In this document: piece by piece, positions 43,783-56,595 of the stretch
Numbering within the stretch: the stretch's first letter is position 1
How the letters are laid out: every line of letters starts with the position of its first letter
Assembly (NCBI RefSeq): GCF_025561425.1
Contig: NZ_CP094824.1
Location: forward strand, 2,666,001-2,730,000
Reading direction: 5' to 3'
Length of the DNA stretch: 64,000 nucleotides
Origin: Mammaliicoccus sciuri
Lineage (GTDB): Bacteria > Bacillota > Bacilli > Staphylococcales > Staphylococcaceae
The notes under the pieces: generated by a model
The model's database searches: none
What the model was told of the DNA's origin: nothing
The model's input: only the letters and a program-made list of their open reading frames with translations
Position numbers and translations under genes: made by a program

Positions 43783-45864
43783 TTATTCACCTTTGTTTTT
43801 CTTGATAATTTCTTCAGAAATTGATTTAGGAACTTCTTCGTAGTGGTCAAATACCATAGTATAAGTACCACGACCTTGAGTGTTAGAACGTAAGTTTGTA
43901 GCGTAACCGAACATTTCTGAAAGTGGAACAAATGCACGAACAACTTGAGCGTTACCGCGTGCTTCCATACCTTCAACACGTCCACGACGACTTGTTACGT
44001 CACCCATGATGTCTCCCATGTATTCTTCAGGCATAACGATTTCAACTTTCATCATTGGCTCTAAGATTACAGGGTTACATTTTTTAGCTGCTTCTTTAAG
44101 TGCTAATGACGCAGCAACTTTGAAGGCCATTTCAGATGAATCGACATCATGATATGAACCATCATATAGTTTAGCTTTAACGTCAACTAATGGATATCCA
44201 GCTAATACACCGTTTTCCATAGCATCTTTAAGACCAGCTTCAACTGATGGAATGTATTCACGAGGAACTACACCACCGACGATAGCGTTTTCGAATTCGA
44301 AGCCGCCACCTTGTTCGTTAGGTGTGAATTCAATATGAACATCACCATATTGTCCACGTCCACCTGATTGACGAGAGAATTTACCTTGAACTTGTGCAGA
44401 TTCTTTGAACGTTTCACGGTAAGATACCATTGGAGCACCAACAGTACATTCTACTTTGAATTCACGTTTCATACGGTCTACTAAGATATCAAGATGTAAT
44501 TCACCCATACCACCGATGATAACTTGTCCAGTTTCATGGTCAGTGTGTGCGTGGAATGTTGGATCTTCTTCTTGTAATTTAACTAATGCGTTAGTCATTT
44601 TATCTTGGTCAGCTTTAGATTTAGGCTCAACAGATAAGTGAATAACAGGTTCTGGGAATTCCATTGATTCTAAGATAATGTTATCTTTTTCATCACATAA
44701 AGTATCACCAGTACCAGTATCTTTAAGACCAACAGCACCTGCAATGTCACCAGAATATACAGTAGAAATCTCTTCACGAGAGTTAGCGTGCATTTGTAGA
44801 ATACGACCTACACGTTCACGTTTACCTTTAGTAGAGTTTCTTACGTATGAACCAGATTCCATTGTACCTGAATAAACACGGAAGAATGTTAATTTACCTA
44901 CGAATGGGTCAGTCATAACTTTAAACGCTAATGCAGCGAATGGCGCTGAATCATCAGGTTTAGCAATTACTTCTTCGTCTTCGTTATCAGCTCTATGTCC
45001 GATAATAGGTTTAACATCTAATGGTGATGGTAAGTAGTCAATAACAGCGTTCAACATTAATTGAACACCTTTGTTTTTGAATGCTGTACCACATAATACT
45101 GGGTAGAATTCAACGTCACAAGTAGCTTGACGGATAGCCGCTTTAAGCTCATCAACTGTGATTTCTTCTCCACCTAAGTATTTTTCCATTAATTCGTCAT
45201 TTGATTCAGAAACAGCTTCAATTAAAGCTTCACGAGCTTCTTCAGCTTGTTGTTTGTGAGATTCTGGGATCTCGATTTCGTCAATTTCAGTACCTAAGTC
45301 ATTAGTGTATTGGAAACATTTCATTTCTACTAAGTCAATAATAGCGTTGAAATCGTCTTCCGCACCAATTGGTAACTGAATTGGGTGAGCATTTGCTTGT
45401 AAACGCTCATGTAGTGTACCAACTGAATATTCAAAGTTAGCACCCATTTTGTCCATTTTATTAATGAATACAATACGAGGTACTCCGTAAGTTGTAGCTT
45501 GACGCCAAACTGTTTCAGTTTGAGGTTCAACACCTGATTGCGCATCAAGAACAGTTACAGCACCATCAAGTACACGTAATGAACGTTCAACTTCAACTGT
45601 GAAGTCTACGTGTCCTGGTGTATCGATGATGTTTACACGGTGACCATCCCATTGTGCAGTAGTCGCAGCAGAAGTGATTGTAATACCACGCTCTTGCTCT
45701 TGTTCCATCCAGTCCATTTGTGAAGCACCTTCATGTGTTTCACCAATTTTATGGATACGGCCTGTGTAATAAAGAATACGTTCAGTAGTAGTAGTTTTAC
45801 CAGCATCGATGTGAGCCATGATACCGATATTACGAGTGTTTTTCAAAGAAAAATCTCTTGCCAT
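43783..45864 (-). CDS. fusA: Elongation factor G
   Basis: A 693-residue translocase GTPase of the usual staphylococcal length. G1 is [15 protein letters not shown], switch I and G3 are EERGITI and [10 protein letters not shown], and G4 is NKMDK. Domains II to V are complete to [14 protein letters not shown]. It lies between rpsG and tuf. ATG 45864 follows AGGAG. No truncation; fusidic-acid-type changes cannot be judged without a reference alignment. Confidence 0.97.
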   Translation of the reverse strand: MARDFSLKNTRNIGIMAHIDAGKTTTTERILYYTGRIHKIGETHEGASQMDWMEQEQERGITITSAATTAQWDGHRVNIIDTPGHVDFTVEVERSLRVLDGAVTVLDAQSGVEPQTETVWRQATTYGVPRIVFINKMDKMGANFEYSVGTLHERLQANAHPIQLPIGAEDDFNAIIDLVEMKCFQYTNDLGTEIDEIEIPESHKQQAEEAREALIEAVSESNDELMEKYLGGEEITVDELKAAIRQATCDVEFYPVLCGTAFKNKGVQLMLNAVIDYLPSPLDVKPIIGHRADNEDEEVIAKPDDSAPFAALAFKVMTDPFVGKLTFFRVYSGTMESGSYVRNSTKGKRERVGRILQMHANSREEISTVYSGDIAGAVGLKDTGTGDTLCDEKDNIILESMEFPEPVIHLSVEPKSKADQDKMTNALVKLQEEDPTFHAHTDHETGQVIIGGMGELHLDILVDRMKREFKVECTVGAPMVSYRETFKESAQVQGKFSRQSGGRGQYGDVHIEFTPNEQGGGFEFENAIVGGVVPREYIPSVEAGLKDAMENGVLAGYPLVDVKAKLYDGSYHDVDSSEMAFKVAASLALKEAAKKCNPVILEPMMKVEIVMPEEYMGDIMGDVTSRRGRVEGMEARGNAQVVRAFVPLSEMFGYATNLRSNTQGRGTYTMVFDHYEEVPKSISEEIIKKNKGE

Positions 45865-45925
45865 AGTATTCTTACTCCTTCCAAAACATTGGATATTTGG
45901 TTGTTGTTTATATAGATACTTTGAT

Positions 45926-45993
45926 ACCCTAAGTGTTTAAAAAACTATAGATGACCTATAAATAAGCCTCTTTATAATTTTAACGCTTAGGGT
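45926..45993 (-). repeat. Long inverted repeat in the rpsG-fusA spacer
   Basis: ACCCTAAGTGTTTAA (45926-45940) and TTAACGCTTAGGGT (45980-45993) can pair over about 14 bp with two non-matching positions, enclosing about 40 nt. It may be a ribosomal-protein (S7) control structure or a weak terminator. The assignment is uncertain. Confidence 0.4.
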
Positions 45994-46006
45994 TCTAAGT
46001 TCTATC

Positions 46007-46477
46007 TTACCAACGGTAATGAGCAAACGCTTTGTTAGCTTCTGCCATTTTGTGAGTGTCTTCACGTTTCTTAACAGCACCACCAGTGTTATTGGCAGCA
46101 TCTAAGATTTCATTAGCTAAACGCTCTTCCATAGTTTTTTCACCACGAAGACGCGCGTAGTTAACTAACCAACGTAAACCTAAAGTAGTACGACGTTCTG
46201 GACGTACTTCTACAGGTACTTGATAGTTTGAACCACCTACACGGCGAGCTTTAACTTCAAGTACAGGCATGATGTTGTTGATAGCTTCATCGAATACTTC
46301 CATAGCATCTTTACCTGAACGTTCTTGAACAAGTTCGAATGCAGAATAAAGAATTCTTTGAGCAGTACCACGTTTACCATCAAGCATGATTTTGTTGATT
46401 AATTTTGTTACTAATTTAGAATTGTGAATTGGATCTGGTAAAACAGCTCTTTTTGCAACTGGACCTTTACGAGGCAT
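46007..46477 (-). CDS. rpsG: 30S ribosomal protein S7
   Basis: A 156-residue primary 16S rRNA-binding protein of the 30S head. It starts [16 protein letters not shown] and contains [29 protein letters not shown] and ends [17 protein letters not shown], as expected. ATG 46477 follows AGGAGG. It is second in the str operon after rpsL, about 85 bp downstream. Confidence 0.97.
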   Translation of the reverse strand: MPRKGPVAKRAVLPDPIHNSKLVTKLINKIMLDGKRGTAQRILYSAFELVQERSGKDAMEVFDEAINNIMPVLEVKARRVGGSNYQVPVEVRPERRTTLGLRWLVNYARLRGEKTMEERLANEILDAANNTGGAVKKREDTHKMAEANKAFAHYRW

Positions 46478-46562
46478 AATCGTAATCCTCCTTCCTCATT
46501 ATAAAGTTTAATTGATTTATCGTCATTTAAAAAACTGTTATTTACAGAAATTTAATGTCAAA

Positions 46563-46985
46563 TTATTTTTTAGCAGCTTTAGGTTTTTTAGCACCATAAA
46601 GTGAACGGCTTTGCATACGACCGTCAACACCAGAAGTGTCTAAAGCACCACGTACGATATGGTAACGCACACCAGGTAAGTCTTTTACACGTCCACCACG
46701 AATAAGTACAACACTGTGTTCTTGTAAGTTGTGGCCAATACCAGGGATATACGCGTTTACTTCGATGTTGTTTGATAAACGAACACGAGCATATTTACGT
46801 AACGCTGAGTTAGGTTTTTTAGGTGTCATAGTTCCTACACGAGTACATACACCACGTTTTTGAGGAGAGTATACAGTAGTCATTTTTTTCTTCATGCTAT
46901 TGTAACCTCTGTTTAATGCTGGTGCAGTTGATTTTTGTGTTTTGCTAGTACGAGGTTTACGTACTAATTGGTTAATAGTAGGCAT
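46563..46985 (-). CDS. rpsL: 30S ribosomal protein S12
   Basis: A 140-residue decoding-centre protein. [12 protein letters not shown] marks the start; the frame extends 12 codons further upstream, but AGGAGG lies before ATG 46985. The streptomycin loop [11 protein letters not shown] keeps the wild-type Lys, and the second loop [12 protein letters not shown] is standard. The C-terminus reads [19 protein letters not shown], slightly different from S. aureus. Confidence 0.96.
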   Translation of the reverse strand: MPTINQLVRKPRTSKTQKSTAPALNRGYNSMKKKMTTVYSPQKRGVCTRVGTMTPKKPNSALRKYARVRLSNNIEVNAYIPGIGHNLQEHSVVLIRGGRVKDLPGVRYHIVRGALDTSGVDGRMQSRSLYGAKKPKAAKK

Positions 46986-47076
46986 CTTTAATGTCCTCCT
47001 CTCTTCATTTCTTAATTCCACACATCCAGGTGGTTCATTTTAAGTCAAATAAAAATAGTAAGCACAGCTTACACAT

Positions 47077-47331
47077 TTATTTAAGCAATGCAACAACTGT
47101 CGCATTAACTTCTATTCCATAGCGTGATCCAAGTTCTTGTCGACTAGGACTATAACTTATCGGAACGCCTGTCTCAAATGCTATCGATAACACTTTCGAC
47201 AAAATATGAATATTGACATCTTGAGCAATGATTACTTGACGTACATCATGCTTCAATAATGCTTTAGTGGTCTGTTTTAAACCAATGACATAACTGTCTT
47301 GATTTAAGCTTAAGGCTTTTTCATTAGACAT
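47077..47331 (-). CDS. rplGB: L7Ae-family ribosomal protein (RplGB / YbxF-like)
   Basis: An 84-residue kink-turn RNA-binding protein of the L7Ae/L30e family. Motifs are VIGLKQTTKALLKHDVRQVIIAQDV and GVPISYSPSRQELGSRYGIE, with the RNA-contacting Gly near VIGLKQT. In Bacillus and staphylococci it sits between rpoC and rpsL exactly as here. Its role on the ribosome is not settled. A GGAGG-like site precedes ATG 47331. Confidence 0.9.
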   Translation of the reverse strand: MSNEKALSLNQDSYVIGLKQTTKALLKHDVRQVIIAQDVNIHILSKVLSIAFETGVPISYSPSRQELGSRYGIEVNATVVALLK

Positions 47332-47432
47332 TTCATATCCTCCAAAGCGTCTGCTTTCATCAACCTTAACAATAATAACATTGCACAGTTATAAAGTCAA
47401 TCATTTTTAAGGTGTTTTTATAATAAAATACA

Positions 47433-47458
47433 AGCTGTTCTAGGAACCTAGAACAGCC
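47433..47458 (-). terminator. Terminator after rpoC
   Basis: GCTGTTCTAGG, loop AAC-like, CCTAGAACAGC: an 11-12 bp stem followed on the minus strand by TTGTATTTTATTAT. It ends the rpoBC unit just after the rpoC stop. Confidence 0.8.
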
Positions 47459-47466
47459 CATATATA

Positions 47467-50400
47467 TTAGTCAGTCACAACTTGTTCTTCAGGTACTACT
47501 TCTTTTTCAACTTTTTCAAAGTCAACACCTGTATATCTTCTCATACCTGTTCCGGCAGGGATCAATTTACCGATGATAACATTTTCTTTAAGCCCAAGTA
47601 AGTCATCACGCTTACCTTTAATAGCAGCATCTGTAAGTACTCTTGTTGTTTCTTGGAATGAAGCAGCTGATAAGAAACTTTCAGTCTCAAGAGATGCTTT
47701 CGTAATTCCAAGTAATACAGGTTTAGCAGTTGCTGGACGTTTACGCGTCGCAAATACTTCTCTGTTTGCATCAGTAAATGTATGAATATCAACTAATGCA
47801 CCTGGTAATAATTTAGTATCTCCTGCTTCAATAATTCTTACTTTACGAAGCATTTGTCTAACCATAACTTCAACGTGTTTATCTGAAATTTCAACACCTT
47901 GCATACGGTAAACTTTTTGTACTTCTTTAAGTAAGTAACTTTGAGTAGCATTTAAGCCTGCAACAGCTAGTAATCCTTTAGGTTCAATTGAACCTTCAGT
48001 CATAACTTCACCACGTTCAACGTATTGACCTTCTTCAACCTTAAGTCGAGCAGTACCTGGTGCGTTATAAGTACGGATTTCATTTTCGCCTTTAACTTTA
48101 ATTTCTTGTTGACGATCTTTAACGATCGTAATTTCAGTTACTTCACCATTAATTTCAGAAATAACAGCTTGTCCTTTAGGGTTACGTGCTTCAAATAGCT
48201 CTTGAATACGAGGTAAACCTTGAGTGATATCGGCACCTGCTACACCACCTGTATGGAATGTACGCATTGTAAGCTGAGTACCTGGTTCACCGATTGATTG
48301 TGCAGCAATTGTACCAACTGCTTCACCAACTTCAACTTGTTCACCAGTTGCTAAGTTCTTACCATAACATTTTTCACATACACCGTGACGAGTGTTACAT
48401 GTAAATGCAGAGCGAATATGCATCTCAGTAATACCTGCATCAACTATTTGTTTAGCAATATCAGCAGTTATTAATTCATTAACTTTAATAATTACTTCAT
48501 CTGTTTCAGGATGACGTAATGTTTCTTTAGAGTAACGACCTTCAATACGTTCAATGAATGGTTCGATTAACTCTGATCCTTCTCTAATATCTGAAACAAG
48601 TAAACCACGGTCAGTTCCACAGTCTTCTTCTCTAACGATAACATCTTGTGCTACGTCAACTAGACGACGTGTTAAGTAACCTGAATCGGCAGTTTTCAGT
48701 GCTGTATCGGCAAGACCTTTACGTGCACCGTGAGTAGAGATGAAGTATTCAAGTACTGTTAAACCTTCACGGAATGAAGATTTAATAGGTAACTCGATAA
48801 TTCGACCAGATGGGTTGGCCATCAAACCACGCATACCAGCTAATTGAGTGAAGTTTGATGCGTTACCACGGGCACCAGAGTCACTCATCATGAAGATTGG
48901 GTTTAAGCTGTCTAATGACATCATTAATTTAGCTTGAATATCATCTTTAGCTTTTGTCCAAATTTCAATTACAGCAGCATAACGTTCGCTTTCAGTAATT
49001 AAACCACGGCTAAATTGTTTTTGTACTTTATCTACTTTGATTTCTGCTTCTCCAATAATTTCTTGTTTATCAGGAAGTACCACAATGTCAGAAACCCCAA
49101 CTGTAATACCAGCTTTAGATGAGTATTTAAATCCTAAATCTTTCATCTTATCAAGCATTACTGATGTATCTGTAATGTGGAATTTATTAAAGATTTCCGC
49201 AATGATTTGACCTAAGAATTTCTTGTTAAATGGTTTAACAAGTTCAACATCTTGTAAGTACTCAATTAATCCACCTTCTGGAATATCAGTAGGTGCAACA
49301 AAGTATTTATCAGGTGTTGATTTTTCTAAGTTGAAATTCGTTGGTTCATTAATGTACGGGAATGAATCCGGCATAATTTCATTGAAAATCACTTTACCAA
49401 CAGATGTGATAAGTAATTTATTGTTTTGTTCTTCTGTAAATGTTGGGTTCTTTAATGATCTTGCATGAACAGCTATACGTGAGTGTAAATGAACATAACC
49501 ATTTACATACGCTTTAATAACTTCATCTGTTTCACTAAAGATTTCACCAGCTCCTGTAGCGCCTTTACGTTCAAGTGTTAAGTAATAGTTACCTAATACC
49601 ATATCTTGAGAAGGTGTTACGACTGGTTTACCATCTTTAGGGTTCAAGATGTTTTGAGCTGCAAGCATTAACATACGTGCTTCTGCTTGTGCTTCTTTTG
49701 ATAATGGAACATGGACAGCCATTTGGTCACCATCAAAGTCAGCGTTATAAGCAGTTGTTACAAGTGGATGAAGTCTGATTGCACGACCTTCAACTAGTGT
49801 AGGTTCAAATGCTTGAATACCTAAACGGTGAAGTGTTGGTGCACGGTTTAATAGTACTGGATGTTCTTTAATAACATCTTCTAGTACATCCCAAACTTCT
49901 TCTTCCATTCTTTCTATTTTACCTTTTGCATTCTTGATGTTCGTAGCAATTTCGCGTTCAACAAGTTCTTTCATAATGAAAGGTTTGAACAATTCTAACG
50001 CCATTTCTTTCGGTAAACCACATTGATACATTTTAAGGTTTGGTCCAACTACGATAACTGAACGACCTGAATAGTCAACACGTTTACCAAGTAAGTTTTG
50101 ACGGAAACGACCTTGTTTACCTTTTAACATATGTGACAATGATTTTAATGGACGGTTACCTGGTCCAGTAACTGGACGACCACGACGACCATTATCAATT
50201 AAAGCATCTACAGCTTCTTGTAACATACGTTTTTCATTTTGAACGATAATACCAGGTGCACCTAAATCTAATAAACGTTTCAAACGATTATTACGGTTGA
50301 TAACACGACGGTATAAATCATTTAAATCACTTGTTGCGAAACGTCCACCGTCTAATTGAACCATTGGACGAATTTCAGGTGGAATAATTGGTAATACATC

Positions 50401-51084
50401 TAAGATCATCCATGATGGGTCATTACCTGAGTGACGGAATGATTCAACAACTTCTAGACGTTTAATTGCTCTTGTCAATCTTTGTCCTGTTGCTGATTCT
50501 AATTCTTCACGTAATTCTTTTAATTCTTTATCTAAGTCGATATCGCTTAATAAGTCACGGATTGCTTCTGCACCCATTTTTGCTGTGAATTTACCAGGAT
50601 ATTTATCATAATACTCACGGAATTCACCTTCAGTTAATAATTGTTTCTTCTCTAATCCAGTTGGACCTGGATCAATTACAGTGTAAGAAGAAAAGTATAT
50701 AACTTCTTCAAGTGAACGTGGTGACATATCAAGTAAAAGTCCCATACGACTTGGGATACCTTTGAAGTACCAAATGTGTGAAACTGGAGCTGCTAATTCA
50801 ATGTGCCCCATTCTTTCACGACGCACTTTTGATTTAGTAACCTCTACACCACAGCGGTCACAGACCATGCCTTTATAGCGTACTCTTTTATATTTACCAC
50901 AACTACATTCCCAGTCCTTAGTTGGACCAAAAATTTTCTCACAGAACAAACCATCTCTTTCAGGTTTTAACGTACGGTAGTTAATTGTTTCTGGTTTTTT
51001 CACTTCACCAAATGACCAAGAACGGATCTTTTCAGGTGAAGCAAGTCCTATTTTCATGTAATGGAAATTATTTACATCAATCAA
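47467..51084 (-). CDS. rpoC: RNA polymerase subunit beta'
   Basis: A 1205-residue catalytic subunit. The N-terminal zinc finger ([20 protein letters not shown]), the catalytic Mg motif NADFDGDQM, the bridge-helix region and the second zinc site ([13 protein letters not shown]) are intact. TTG 51084 ([12 protein letters not shown]) is chosen because AAGGAGG lies 8 nt upstream and S. aureus RpoC starts at the same place; six further codons are open. It follows rpoB by about 100 bp. Confidence 0.97.
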   Translation of the reverse strand: MIDVNNFHYMKIGLASPEKIRSWSFGEVKKPETINYRTLKPERDGLFCEKIFGPTKDWECSCGKYKRVRYKGMVCDRCGVEVTKSKVRRERMGHIELAAPVSHIWYFKGIPSRMGLLLDMSPRSLEEVIYFSSYTVIDPGPTGLEKKQLLTEGEFREYYDKYPGKFTAKMGAEAIRDLLSDIDLDKELKELREELESATGQRLTRAIKRLEVVESFRHSGNDPSWMILDVLPIIPPEIRPMVQLDGGRFATSDLNDLYRRVINRNNRLKRLLDLGAPGIIVQNEKRMLQEAVDALIDNGRRGRPVTGPGNRPLKSLSHMLKGKQGRFRQNLLGKRVDYSGRSVIVVGPNLKMYQCGLPKEMALELFKPFIMKELVEREIATNIKNAKGKIERMEEEVWDVLEDVIKEHPVLLNRAPTLHRLGIQAFEPTLVEGRAIRLHPLVTTAYNADFDGDQMAVHVPLSKEAQAEARMLMLAAQNILNPKDGKPVVTPSQDMVLGNYYLTLERKGATGAGEIFSETDEVIKAYVNGYVHLHSRIAVHARSLKNPTFTEEQNNKLLITSVGKVIFNEIMPDSFPYINEPTNFNLEKSTPDKYFVAPTDIPEGGLIEYLQDVELVKPFNKKFLGQIIAEIFNKFHITDTSVMLDKMKDLGFKYSSKAGITVGVSDIVVLPDKQEIIGEAEIKVDKVQKQFSRGLITESERYAAVIEIWTKAKDDIQAKLMMSLDSLNPIFMMSDSGARGNASNFTQLAGMRGLMANPSGRIIELPIKSSFREGLTVLEYFISTHGARKGLADTALKTADSGYLTRRLVDVAQDVIVREEDCGTDRGLLVSDIREGSELIEPFIERIEGRYSKETLRHPETDEVIIKVNELITADIAKQIVDAGITEMHIRSAFTCNTRHGVCEKCYGKNLATGEQVEVGEAVGTIAAQSIGEPGTQLTMRTFHTGGVAGADITQGLPRIQELFEARNPKGQAVISEINGEVTEITIVKDRQQEIKVKGENEIRTYNAPGTARLKVEEGQYVERGEVMTEGSIEPKGLLAVAGLNATQSYLLKEVQKVYRMQGVEISDKHVEVMVRQMLRKVRIIEAGDTKLLPGALVDIHTFTDANREVFATRKRPATAKPVLLGITKASLETESFLSAASFQETTRVLTDAAIKGKRDDLLGLKENVIIGKLIPAGTGMRRYTGVDFEKVEKEVVPEEQVVTD

Positions 51085-51145
51085 GGAGCCTACCTCCTTC
51101 AATTTAAATTAGTTGTGCCGGTTGATTGATAATGTATAACAAATG

Positions 51146-51177
51146 TAAAGCGCAAATGGTTAATCAAATGCGCTTTA
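51146..51177 (-). terminator. Hairpin between rpoB and rpoC (possible attenuator)
   Basis: TAAAGCGCAAATGG and the pairing sequence CAAATGCGCTTTA form a stem of about 8 strong pairs plus mismatched extension in the rpoB-rpoC spacer. On the minus strand it is followed by ACATTTGTTATA, only moderately U-rich, so it is more likely a partial attenuator or processing site than a full stop. Confidence 0.5.
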
Positions 51178-51184
51178 TTAACTT

Positions 51185-54100
51185 TTAGTCAGTTACTTGT
51201 TGCCCTTCTATTGATGCATCTTGTGAAACACCTAAATCAACTTTCTTGTCCATCATATCTTCATCTTCTAAATCACGCATTTCGATTTCGTTATCGTGTT
51301 CATCCATAACTTTAACGTCTAGACCTAAACTTTGTAACTCTTTCATTAATACGCGGAATGATTCAGGAACACCCGGTTTAGGGATGTTTTCTCCTTTTAC
51401 GATAGATTCGTAAGTTTTAACACGACCTACTGTGTCATCAGATTTATAAGTTAAAATCTCTTGTAAAGTATATGCTGCACCGTAAGCTTCAAGTGCCCAT
51501 ACTTCCATCTCACCGAAACGTTGTCCACCAAATTGAGCTTTACCGCCAAGTGGTTGCTGTGTAACAAGTGAGTATGGTCCAGTAGAACGCGCATGTAATT
51601 TATCGTCTACCATGTGTGCAAGTTTAAGCATGTACATTACACCTACAGATACACGGTTATCAAACGGTTCACCAGTACGACCATCGTATAGTACAGTTTT
51701 ACCATCACGAGCTATACCTGCTTCTTCAATAGTTGACCAAACATCAGCATCGTTTGCACCATCAAATACTGGTGAAGCAACATGAATACCTAAATTCTTA
51801 GCTGCCATTCCAAGATGAAGTTCTAATACTTGTCCGATATTCATACGAGAAGGTACACCTAATGGGTTTAACATGATGTCAATTGGTGTTCCATCTGGTA
51901 AGTAAGGCATATCTTCTTCAGGTAAGATACGTGAGATAACACCTTTGTTACCGTGACGACCACACATTTTATCTCCGACATGTATTTTACGTTTTTGAAC
52001 GATGTATACACGTACTAATTGGTTTACACCTGGAGATAATGAATCATCGCCTTCTTCTCTGTTAAATACTTTAACATCTAATACAATACCACCTGCACCG
52101 TGAGGTACACGTAATGATGTATCACGAACTTCACGAGCTTTTTCACCAAAGATTGCATGTAATAATCTTTCTTCAGCTGTTAATTCAGTTACACCTTTAG
52201 GCGTTACTTTACCAACTAGGATATCTCCGTCTTTAACTTCAGCACCAACATAAACGATACCACGATCATCTAAGTTCTTAAGCGCATTGTCAGAAACGTT
52301 AGGAATATCACGTGTGATTTCTTCAGGTCCTAGTTTAGTGTCACGAGCTTCTGATTCATATTCTTCAACGTGAATTGAAGTATAAACATCATCTTTAACA
52401 AGACGTTCACTCATGATTACAGCATCCTCATAGTTATAACCGTCCCAAGTCATGAAACCAACGACTACGTTACGTCCAAGTGCCATTTCACCAAGTTCCA
52501 TCGAAGGACCATCAGCTAAAATTTCACCTTTAGAAACAATATCTCCGCTCGCAATGATTGGACGTTGGTTGTAACAAGTACCTGAGTTACTACGTTTGAA
52601 CTTAGATAATGGGTAACGATCTAATTCTGTTTCGATCTCTTTACCATTTTCTTCAACAATACGTCTAACAAGGATTTCTTTTGCTTCTACGTGCTCAACT
52701 CTACCTTTATACTTAGCAACTACTGCTGCACCTGAATCACGTGCAGTTACGTGTTCCATACCAGTACCAACAAATGGTGCTTCTGGGTTCATTAAAGGTA
52801 CCGCTTGACGTTGCATGTTCGCACCCATAAGCGCACGGTTAGAGTCATCGTTTTCTAAGAACGGAATACATGCTGTCGCTGCAGAAACAACTTGTTTAGG
52901 AGATACATCCATGTAGTCCATACGTTCTTTAGGTTTCGTAGTGTTGTCCCCACGGAAACGACAAAGTACTTCGTCATCTACGAATTTACCTGTTTCATCA
53001 AGTACAGAGTTTGCTTGCGCAACTACATAGCTGTCTTCTTCGTCAGCTGTTAAGTAGTCGATTCTGTCAGTAACTTGGTTTGTTTCGATGTTTACCTTAC
53101 GATAAGGTGTTTCAATGAAACCAAATTCATTAACTCTTGCATAACTTGATAATGAGTTGATTAAACCAATGTTTGGTCCCTCAGGCGTTTCAATTGGACA
53201 CATACGACCATAGTGAGAGTAGTGAACGTCACGTACTTCCATACCAGCACGCTCACGAGTTAAACCACCCGGTCCTAATGCTGATAGACGACGTTTATGC
53301 GTCAACTCTGCTAATGGGTTTGCTTGGTCCATGAATTGAGATAATTGAGAGCTACCAAAGAATTCTTTAATAGATGCAATTACTGGACGAATATTGATTA
53401 ATTGTTGAGGTGTGATTGAATCAGTGTCTTGAATTGACATACGTTCACGTACAACACGTTCCATACGTGATAAACCAATTCTGAATTGGTTCTGTAGTAA
53501 TTCTCCTACTGAACGTAGACGACGATTACCTAAATGGTCGATGTCATCTGTGTAACCTACACCATGTAACAAGTTAAAGAAATATGATAGTGAAGAAATA
53601 ATATCTGCTGGAGTAATACATTTCACTGCTTCATCAGGGAATGCATTACCAATCACTGTTGTCGTACGTTTTTCTTCATCACCAGGAATATAAATTTTAA
53701 CTGTTTGAACTTCTACTGGCTCATCTAAGACACCACTATTAAGCTCATAAACATGAATATTAGCGTTTGATTCTAAAACATCGATGATTTTATCTAAATT
53801 ACGACGGTCTAAAATAGTACCTTCTTCAGCCGCAATTTCACCTGTTTCAACGTCAACGATAGGCTCAGCTAAAGTTTGGTTGAATAAACGATGTTTAAGA
53901 TGTAATTTTTTATTCATTTTGTAACGACCTACTGCCGCTAAATCATAACGTTTTGGGTCAAAGAAACGTGAATATAATAGACTTTTAGCGTTCTCTACTG
54001 TTGGTGGTTCTCCCGGACGTAAACGCTCATAAATTTCAAGCAATGCTTGGTCTGTTGTTTCAGTATTATCTTTGTCTAATGCATTTCTTAAATACTCATT

Positions 54101-54739
54101 ATCACCAAGTAAATCAATGATTTCTTGATCTGATGAGAATCCTAAAGCACGGATTAATACTGTAATTGGTAATTTACGTGTTCTGTCTATTCTTACGTAA
54201 GGAACATCTTTAGCATCTGTTTCATACTCTAACCATGCACCACGGTTAGGAATTACAGTAGTTCCAAAACTCACTTTACCGTTTTTATCAACTTTTTCGT
54301 TGAAGTAAACGGATGGTGAACGTACAAGTTGAGATACAATAACACGTTCTGCACCGTTAATTACAAAAGTACCAGTGTCAGTCATTAATGGGAAATCACC
54401 CATGAATACTTCTTGATCTTTCACTTCGCCTGTTTCTTTGTTAATTAAACGGACTTTAACGCGTAATGGTGCTGCATATGTTGCATCACGGTTTTTAGAT
54501 TCTTCTAAATCATACTTTGGTTCACCTAGACGGTAATCTACGAACTCTAAAGAAAGGTTACCTGTAAAATCATCAATTGGAGAAATGTCGCGGAACATTT
54601 CTAGTAAACCTTCTTTTAGAAACCATTCATATGATTTCGTTTGAATCTCTATTAAGTTAGGTAGTTCTAAAATCTCGGAAATTCTCGCATAACTTCTACG
54701 AACACGATGTCTTCCATACTGGATAAGTTGACCTGTCAA
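51185..54739 (-). CDS. rpoB: RNA polymerase subunit beta
   Basis: A 1184-residue catalytic subunit. The rifampicin region ([20 protein letters not shown], then [11 protein letters not shown]) is wild type. [15 protein letters not shown] and the C-terminal [18 protein letters not shown] are conserved. TTG 54739 ([12 protein letters not shown]) is preferred: GAGGGGTGA is 6 nt upstream and S. aureus starts MAGQVVQYGRHR. GTG 54748 overlaps that site. The promoter region is 54740-54945, AT-rich. Confidence 0.97.
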   Translation of the reverse strand: MTGQLIQYGRHRVRRSYARISEILELPNLIEIQTKSYEWFLKEGLLEMFRDISPIDDFTGNLSLEFVDYRLGEPKYDLEESKNRDATYAAPLRVKVRLINKETGEVKDQEVFMGDFPLMTDTGTFVINGAERVIVSQLVRSPSVYFNEKVDKNGKVSFGTTVIPNRGAWLEYETDAKDVPYVRIDRTRKLPITVLIRALGFSSDQEIIDLLGDNEYLRNALDKDNTETTDQALLEIYERLRPGEPPTVENAKSLLYSRFFDPKRYDLAAVGRYKMNKKLHLKHRLFNQTLAEPIVDVETGEIAAEEGTILDRRNLDKIIDVLESNANIHVYELNSGVLDEPVEVQTVKIYIPGDEEKRTTTVIGNAFPDEAVKCITPADIISSLSYFFNLLHGVGYTDDIDHLGNRRLRSVGELLQNQFRIGLSRMERVVRERMSIQDTDSITPQQLINIRPVIASIKEFFGSSQLSQFMDQANPLAELTHKRRLSALGPGGLTRERAGMEVRDVHYSHYGRMCPIETPEGPNIGLINSLSSYARVNEFGFIETPYRKVNIETNQVTDRIDYLTADEEDSYVVAQANSVLDETGKFVDDEVLCRFRGDNTTKPKERMDYMDVSPKQVVSAATACIPFLENDDSNRALMGANMQRQAVPLMNPEAPFVGTGMEHVTARDSGAAVVAKYKGRVEHVEAKEILVRRIVEENGKEIETELDRYPLSKFKRSNSGTCYNQRPIIASGDIVSKGEILADGPSMELGEMALGRNVVVGFMTWDGYNYEDAVIMSERLVKDDVYTSIHVEEYESEARDTKLGPEEITRDIPNVSDNALKNLDDRGIVYVGAEVKDGDILVGKVTPKGVTELTAEERLLHAIFGEKAREVRDTSLRVPHGAGGIVLDVKVFNREEGDDSLSPGVNQLVRVYIVQKRKIHVGDKMCGRHGNKGVISRILPEEDMPYLPDGTPIDIMLNPLGVPSRMNIGQVLELHLGMAAKNLGIHVASPVFDGANDADVWSTIEEAGIARDGKTVLYDGRTGEPFDNRVSVGVMYMLKLAHMVDDKLHARSTGPYSLVTQQPLGGKAQFGGQRFGEMEVWALEAYGAAYTLQEILTYKSDDTVGRVKTYESIVKGENIPKPGVPESFRVLMKELQSLGLDVKVMDEHDNEIEMRDLEDEDMMDKKVDLGVSQDASIEGQQVTD

Positions 54740-54945
54740 CAGATTCACCCCTCAAATATTGTGAATATAACTTTGCGCCTTACAAAATAAATATAATAAG
54801 ACAAAAAGAAAACGGAAAGTCAATGATTCCATTTTCTATTTCGTACGACTTATTCCTAACATTCAATTAAGGGCGACGCAAAAGTACACACTTATTGAAT
54901 ATAATTTTTAACATTCTATTACTATATCAGAACAAAACACCAAAA

Positions 54946-55554
54946 TCAAGCTTTTACACTTTTTAAAATGTGATAACCCTTGCTTTTTTCGATTATTTCT
55001 GCATTACCAAAAATATCTTGCATTTTTTTCTTTGCAGAAGGCATACCTTGCTTCTTCTGAATAACAACTAAAAGCTGTCCACCATTCGATAATACTTCGA
55101 TGCTTTGCTCAAGAATTTTATGAACAATTTCCTTCCCTGCTCTAATTGGAGGGTTTGTTAATACAAAATCAAATTCTAAATCTAATACATCATCTAAACA
55201 GTTACTTACTTTCAACTGAGCATTTTGAATGTTGTTAGATCGTTGATTATCTTTTGCCAAATCCAATGCGCGTTCGTTCACATCTACCATAGTCACTTCA
55301 CTATGCGAAAGTACTTTCGCACACATTAAACCTATTGGACCATAACCACAGCCCACATCCAATATTTTCTTTTTAGGACCAGGGGGATTTGCATTTAAGA
55401 AAGTTGTTACGAGTAAATCAGACCCAAAGTCTATTTTCCCTTTTGAGAAAACACCATGATCTGTCTGAAGAGAGAGTTTGTTATCGCGATAAAAATAATC
55501 GAAACTTTCTCGTTCCGACTTCACGTTTGGATCGTTATCAAAATAATGACTCAT
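54946..55554 (-). CDS. Class I methyltransferase, RsmC-like (YbxB)
   Basis: A 202-residue SAM-dependent methyltransferase. Motif I is ILDVGCGYGPIGLM, the acidic loop is VTMVDVNERALDLAK and the N-methyltransferase motif IV is VLTNPPIRAG, typical of rRNA guanine-N2 methyltransferases (RsmC/RlmG type). It always lies between rplL and rpoB in Bacillus and staphylococci (ybxB). The exact substrate is not established for this protein. ATG 55554 follows GAGGTGG. Confidence 0.88.
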   Translation of the reverse strand: MSHYFDNDPNVKSERESFDYFYRDNKLSLQTDHGVFSKGKIDFGSDLLVTTFLNANPPGPKKKILDVGCGYGPIGLMCAKVLSHSEVTMVDVNERALDLAKDNQRSNNIQNAQLKVSNCLDDVLDLEFDFVLTNPPIRAGKEIVHKILEQSIEVLSNGGQLLVVIQKKQGMPSAKKKMQDIFGNAEIIEKSKGYHILKSVKA

Positions 55555-55586
55555 TACGCCACCTCTTTATTGATTAAATGAGTAAA

Positions 55587-55621
55587 TAAAAACCCGTTAT
55601 CATGATAATAACGGGTTTTTT
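55587..55621 (-). terminator. Terminator after rplJL
   Basis: AAAACCCGTTATCATGATAATAACGGG is followed by a T6 run: an 11-bp stem (ACCCGTTATCA/TGATAACGGGT type). It lies between rplL and the methyltransferase gene. Confidence 0.85.
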
Positions 55622-55636
55622 GATTTAATACAGAGA

Positions 55637-55999
55637 TTATTTTAATTCTACAGATGCGCCAACTTCTTCTAATTTTTCTTTTAAAGCTTCAGCGTCTTCT
55701 TTAGATAAACCTTCTTTAACAACTTTAGGAGCGTTGTCTACGATTTCTTTAGCTTCTTTTAAGCCTAAGCCAGTTGCTTCTTTAACCGCTTTAACAACTT
55801 TAATTTTTGAATCTCCAGCTGAAGTTAATTCAACGTCGAATTCAGTTTTTTCAGCTGCTGCATCTCCACCAGCTGCGCCAGCTGCTGCTACAGGAGCTGC
55901 TGCTGTTACACCAAATTCTTCTTCGATAGCTTTTACTAAGTCATTTAATTCTAATACTGACATTTCTTTAATTGCTTCAATAATTTTTTCATTAGACAT
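55637..55999 (-). CDS. rplL: 50S ribosomal protein L7/L12
   Basis: A 120-residue stalk protein. The N-terminal dimer domain ([20 protein letters not shown]), Ala/Gly hinge ([18 protein letters not shown]) and C-terminal factor-binding domain ([20 protein letters not shown]) are all typical. ATG 55999 has GGAGG. It follows rplJ by about 40 bp. Confidence 0.97.
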   Translation of the reverse strand: MSNEKIIEAIKEMSVLELNDLVKAIEEEFGVTAAAPVAAAGAAGGDAAAEKTEFDVELTSAGDSKIKVVKAVKEATGLGLKEAKEIVDNAPKVVKEGLSKEDAEALKEKLEEVGASVELK

Positions 56000-56039
56000 G
56001 ATATATATCCTCCATTAAATAGTTTTATTTGTTGCTGAA

Positions 56040-56546
56040 TTATTCAGCACTTTCTTCTTTTTGTTCTCCAACAGCTTTAACTGCATAAGCAAAGTTACGA
56101 ACTGGAGCTTGTAATACAGATAGTAACATTGATACAAGACCGTCTTTTGATGGTAATGAACCGATAGTGTTAACTTTTTCTGCAGATACAACTTGTCCTT
56201 CGATAACACCTGCTTTGATTTCTAACGCTTCGTTTTCTTTAGCGAAGTCAGCAAGAATTTTAGCTGGTTCAACAACTTCTTCGTTTGAAAAAGCAATTGC
56301 GTTAGGACCAGTTAATGTTTCTTCTAAACCTTCGATACCAGCAGCTTCAGCAGCACGACGAACTAAAGTGTTTTTGTAAACTTTATATTCGATACCTGCT
56401 TCACGTAATTGTTTACGTAATTCAGTAACTTGCGCAACTGTTAAACCACGGTAGTCAACAATAATTGTTGAAACAGAATTTTTAAGTTGTTCGGTAATTA
56501 AATCAACTTTTTGTTGTTTAGCTTCAACGATTTTTGAATTAGACAT
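56040..56546 (-). CDS. rplJ: 50S ribosomal protein L10
   Basis: A 168-residue stalk base protein that binds 23S rRNA and L7/L12 dimers. It has [22 protein letters not shown]-type sequence near residue 30 and a C-terminal L12-binding helix. ATG 56546 follows GGAGGTG. The conserved L10 leader just upstream should mediate feedback control of rplJL by the L10(L12)4 complex. Confidence 0.96.
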   Translation of the reverse strand: MSNSKIVEAKQQKVDLITEQLKNSVSTIIVDYRGLTVAQVTELRKQLREAGIEYKVYKNTLVRRAAEAAGIEGLEETLTGPNAIAFSNEEVVEPAKILADFAKENEALEIKAGVIEGQVVSAEKVNTIGSLPSKDGLVSMLLSVLQAPVRNFAYAVKAVGEQKEESAE

Positions 56547-56595
56547 CTCTACACCTCCATATTAATTGTCCGTGCTTTTATGATGAGGTTTCTCA

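Noticed and set aside
45330-45548. ORFs inside fusA, rpoC and rpoB on other frames
   Set aside because: Shadows of highly conserved genes; low-complexity translations and no start signals.
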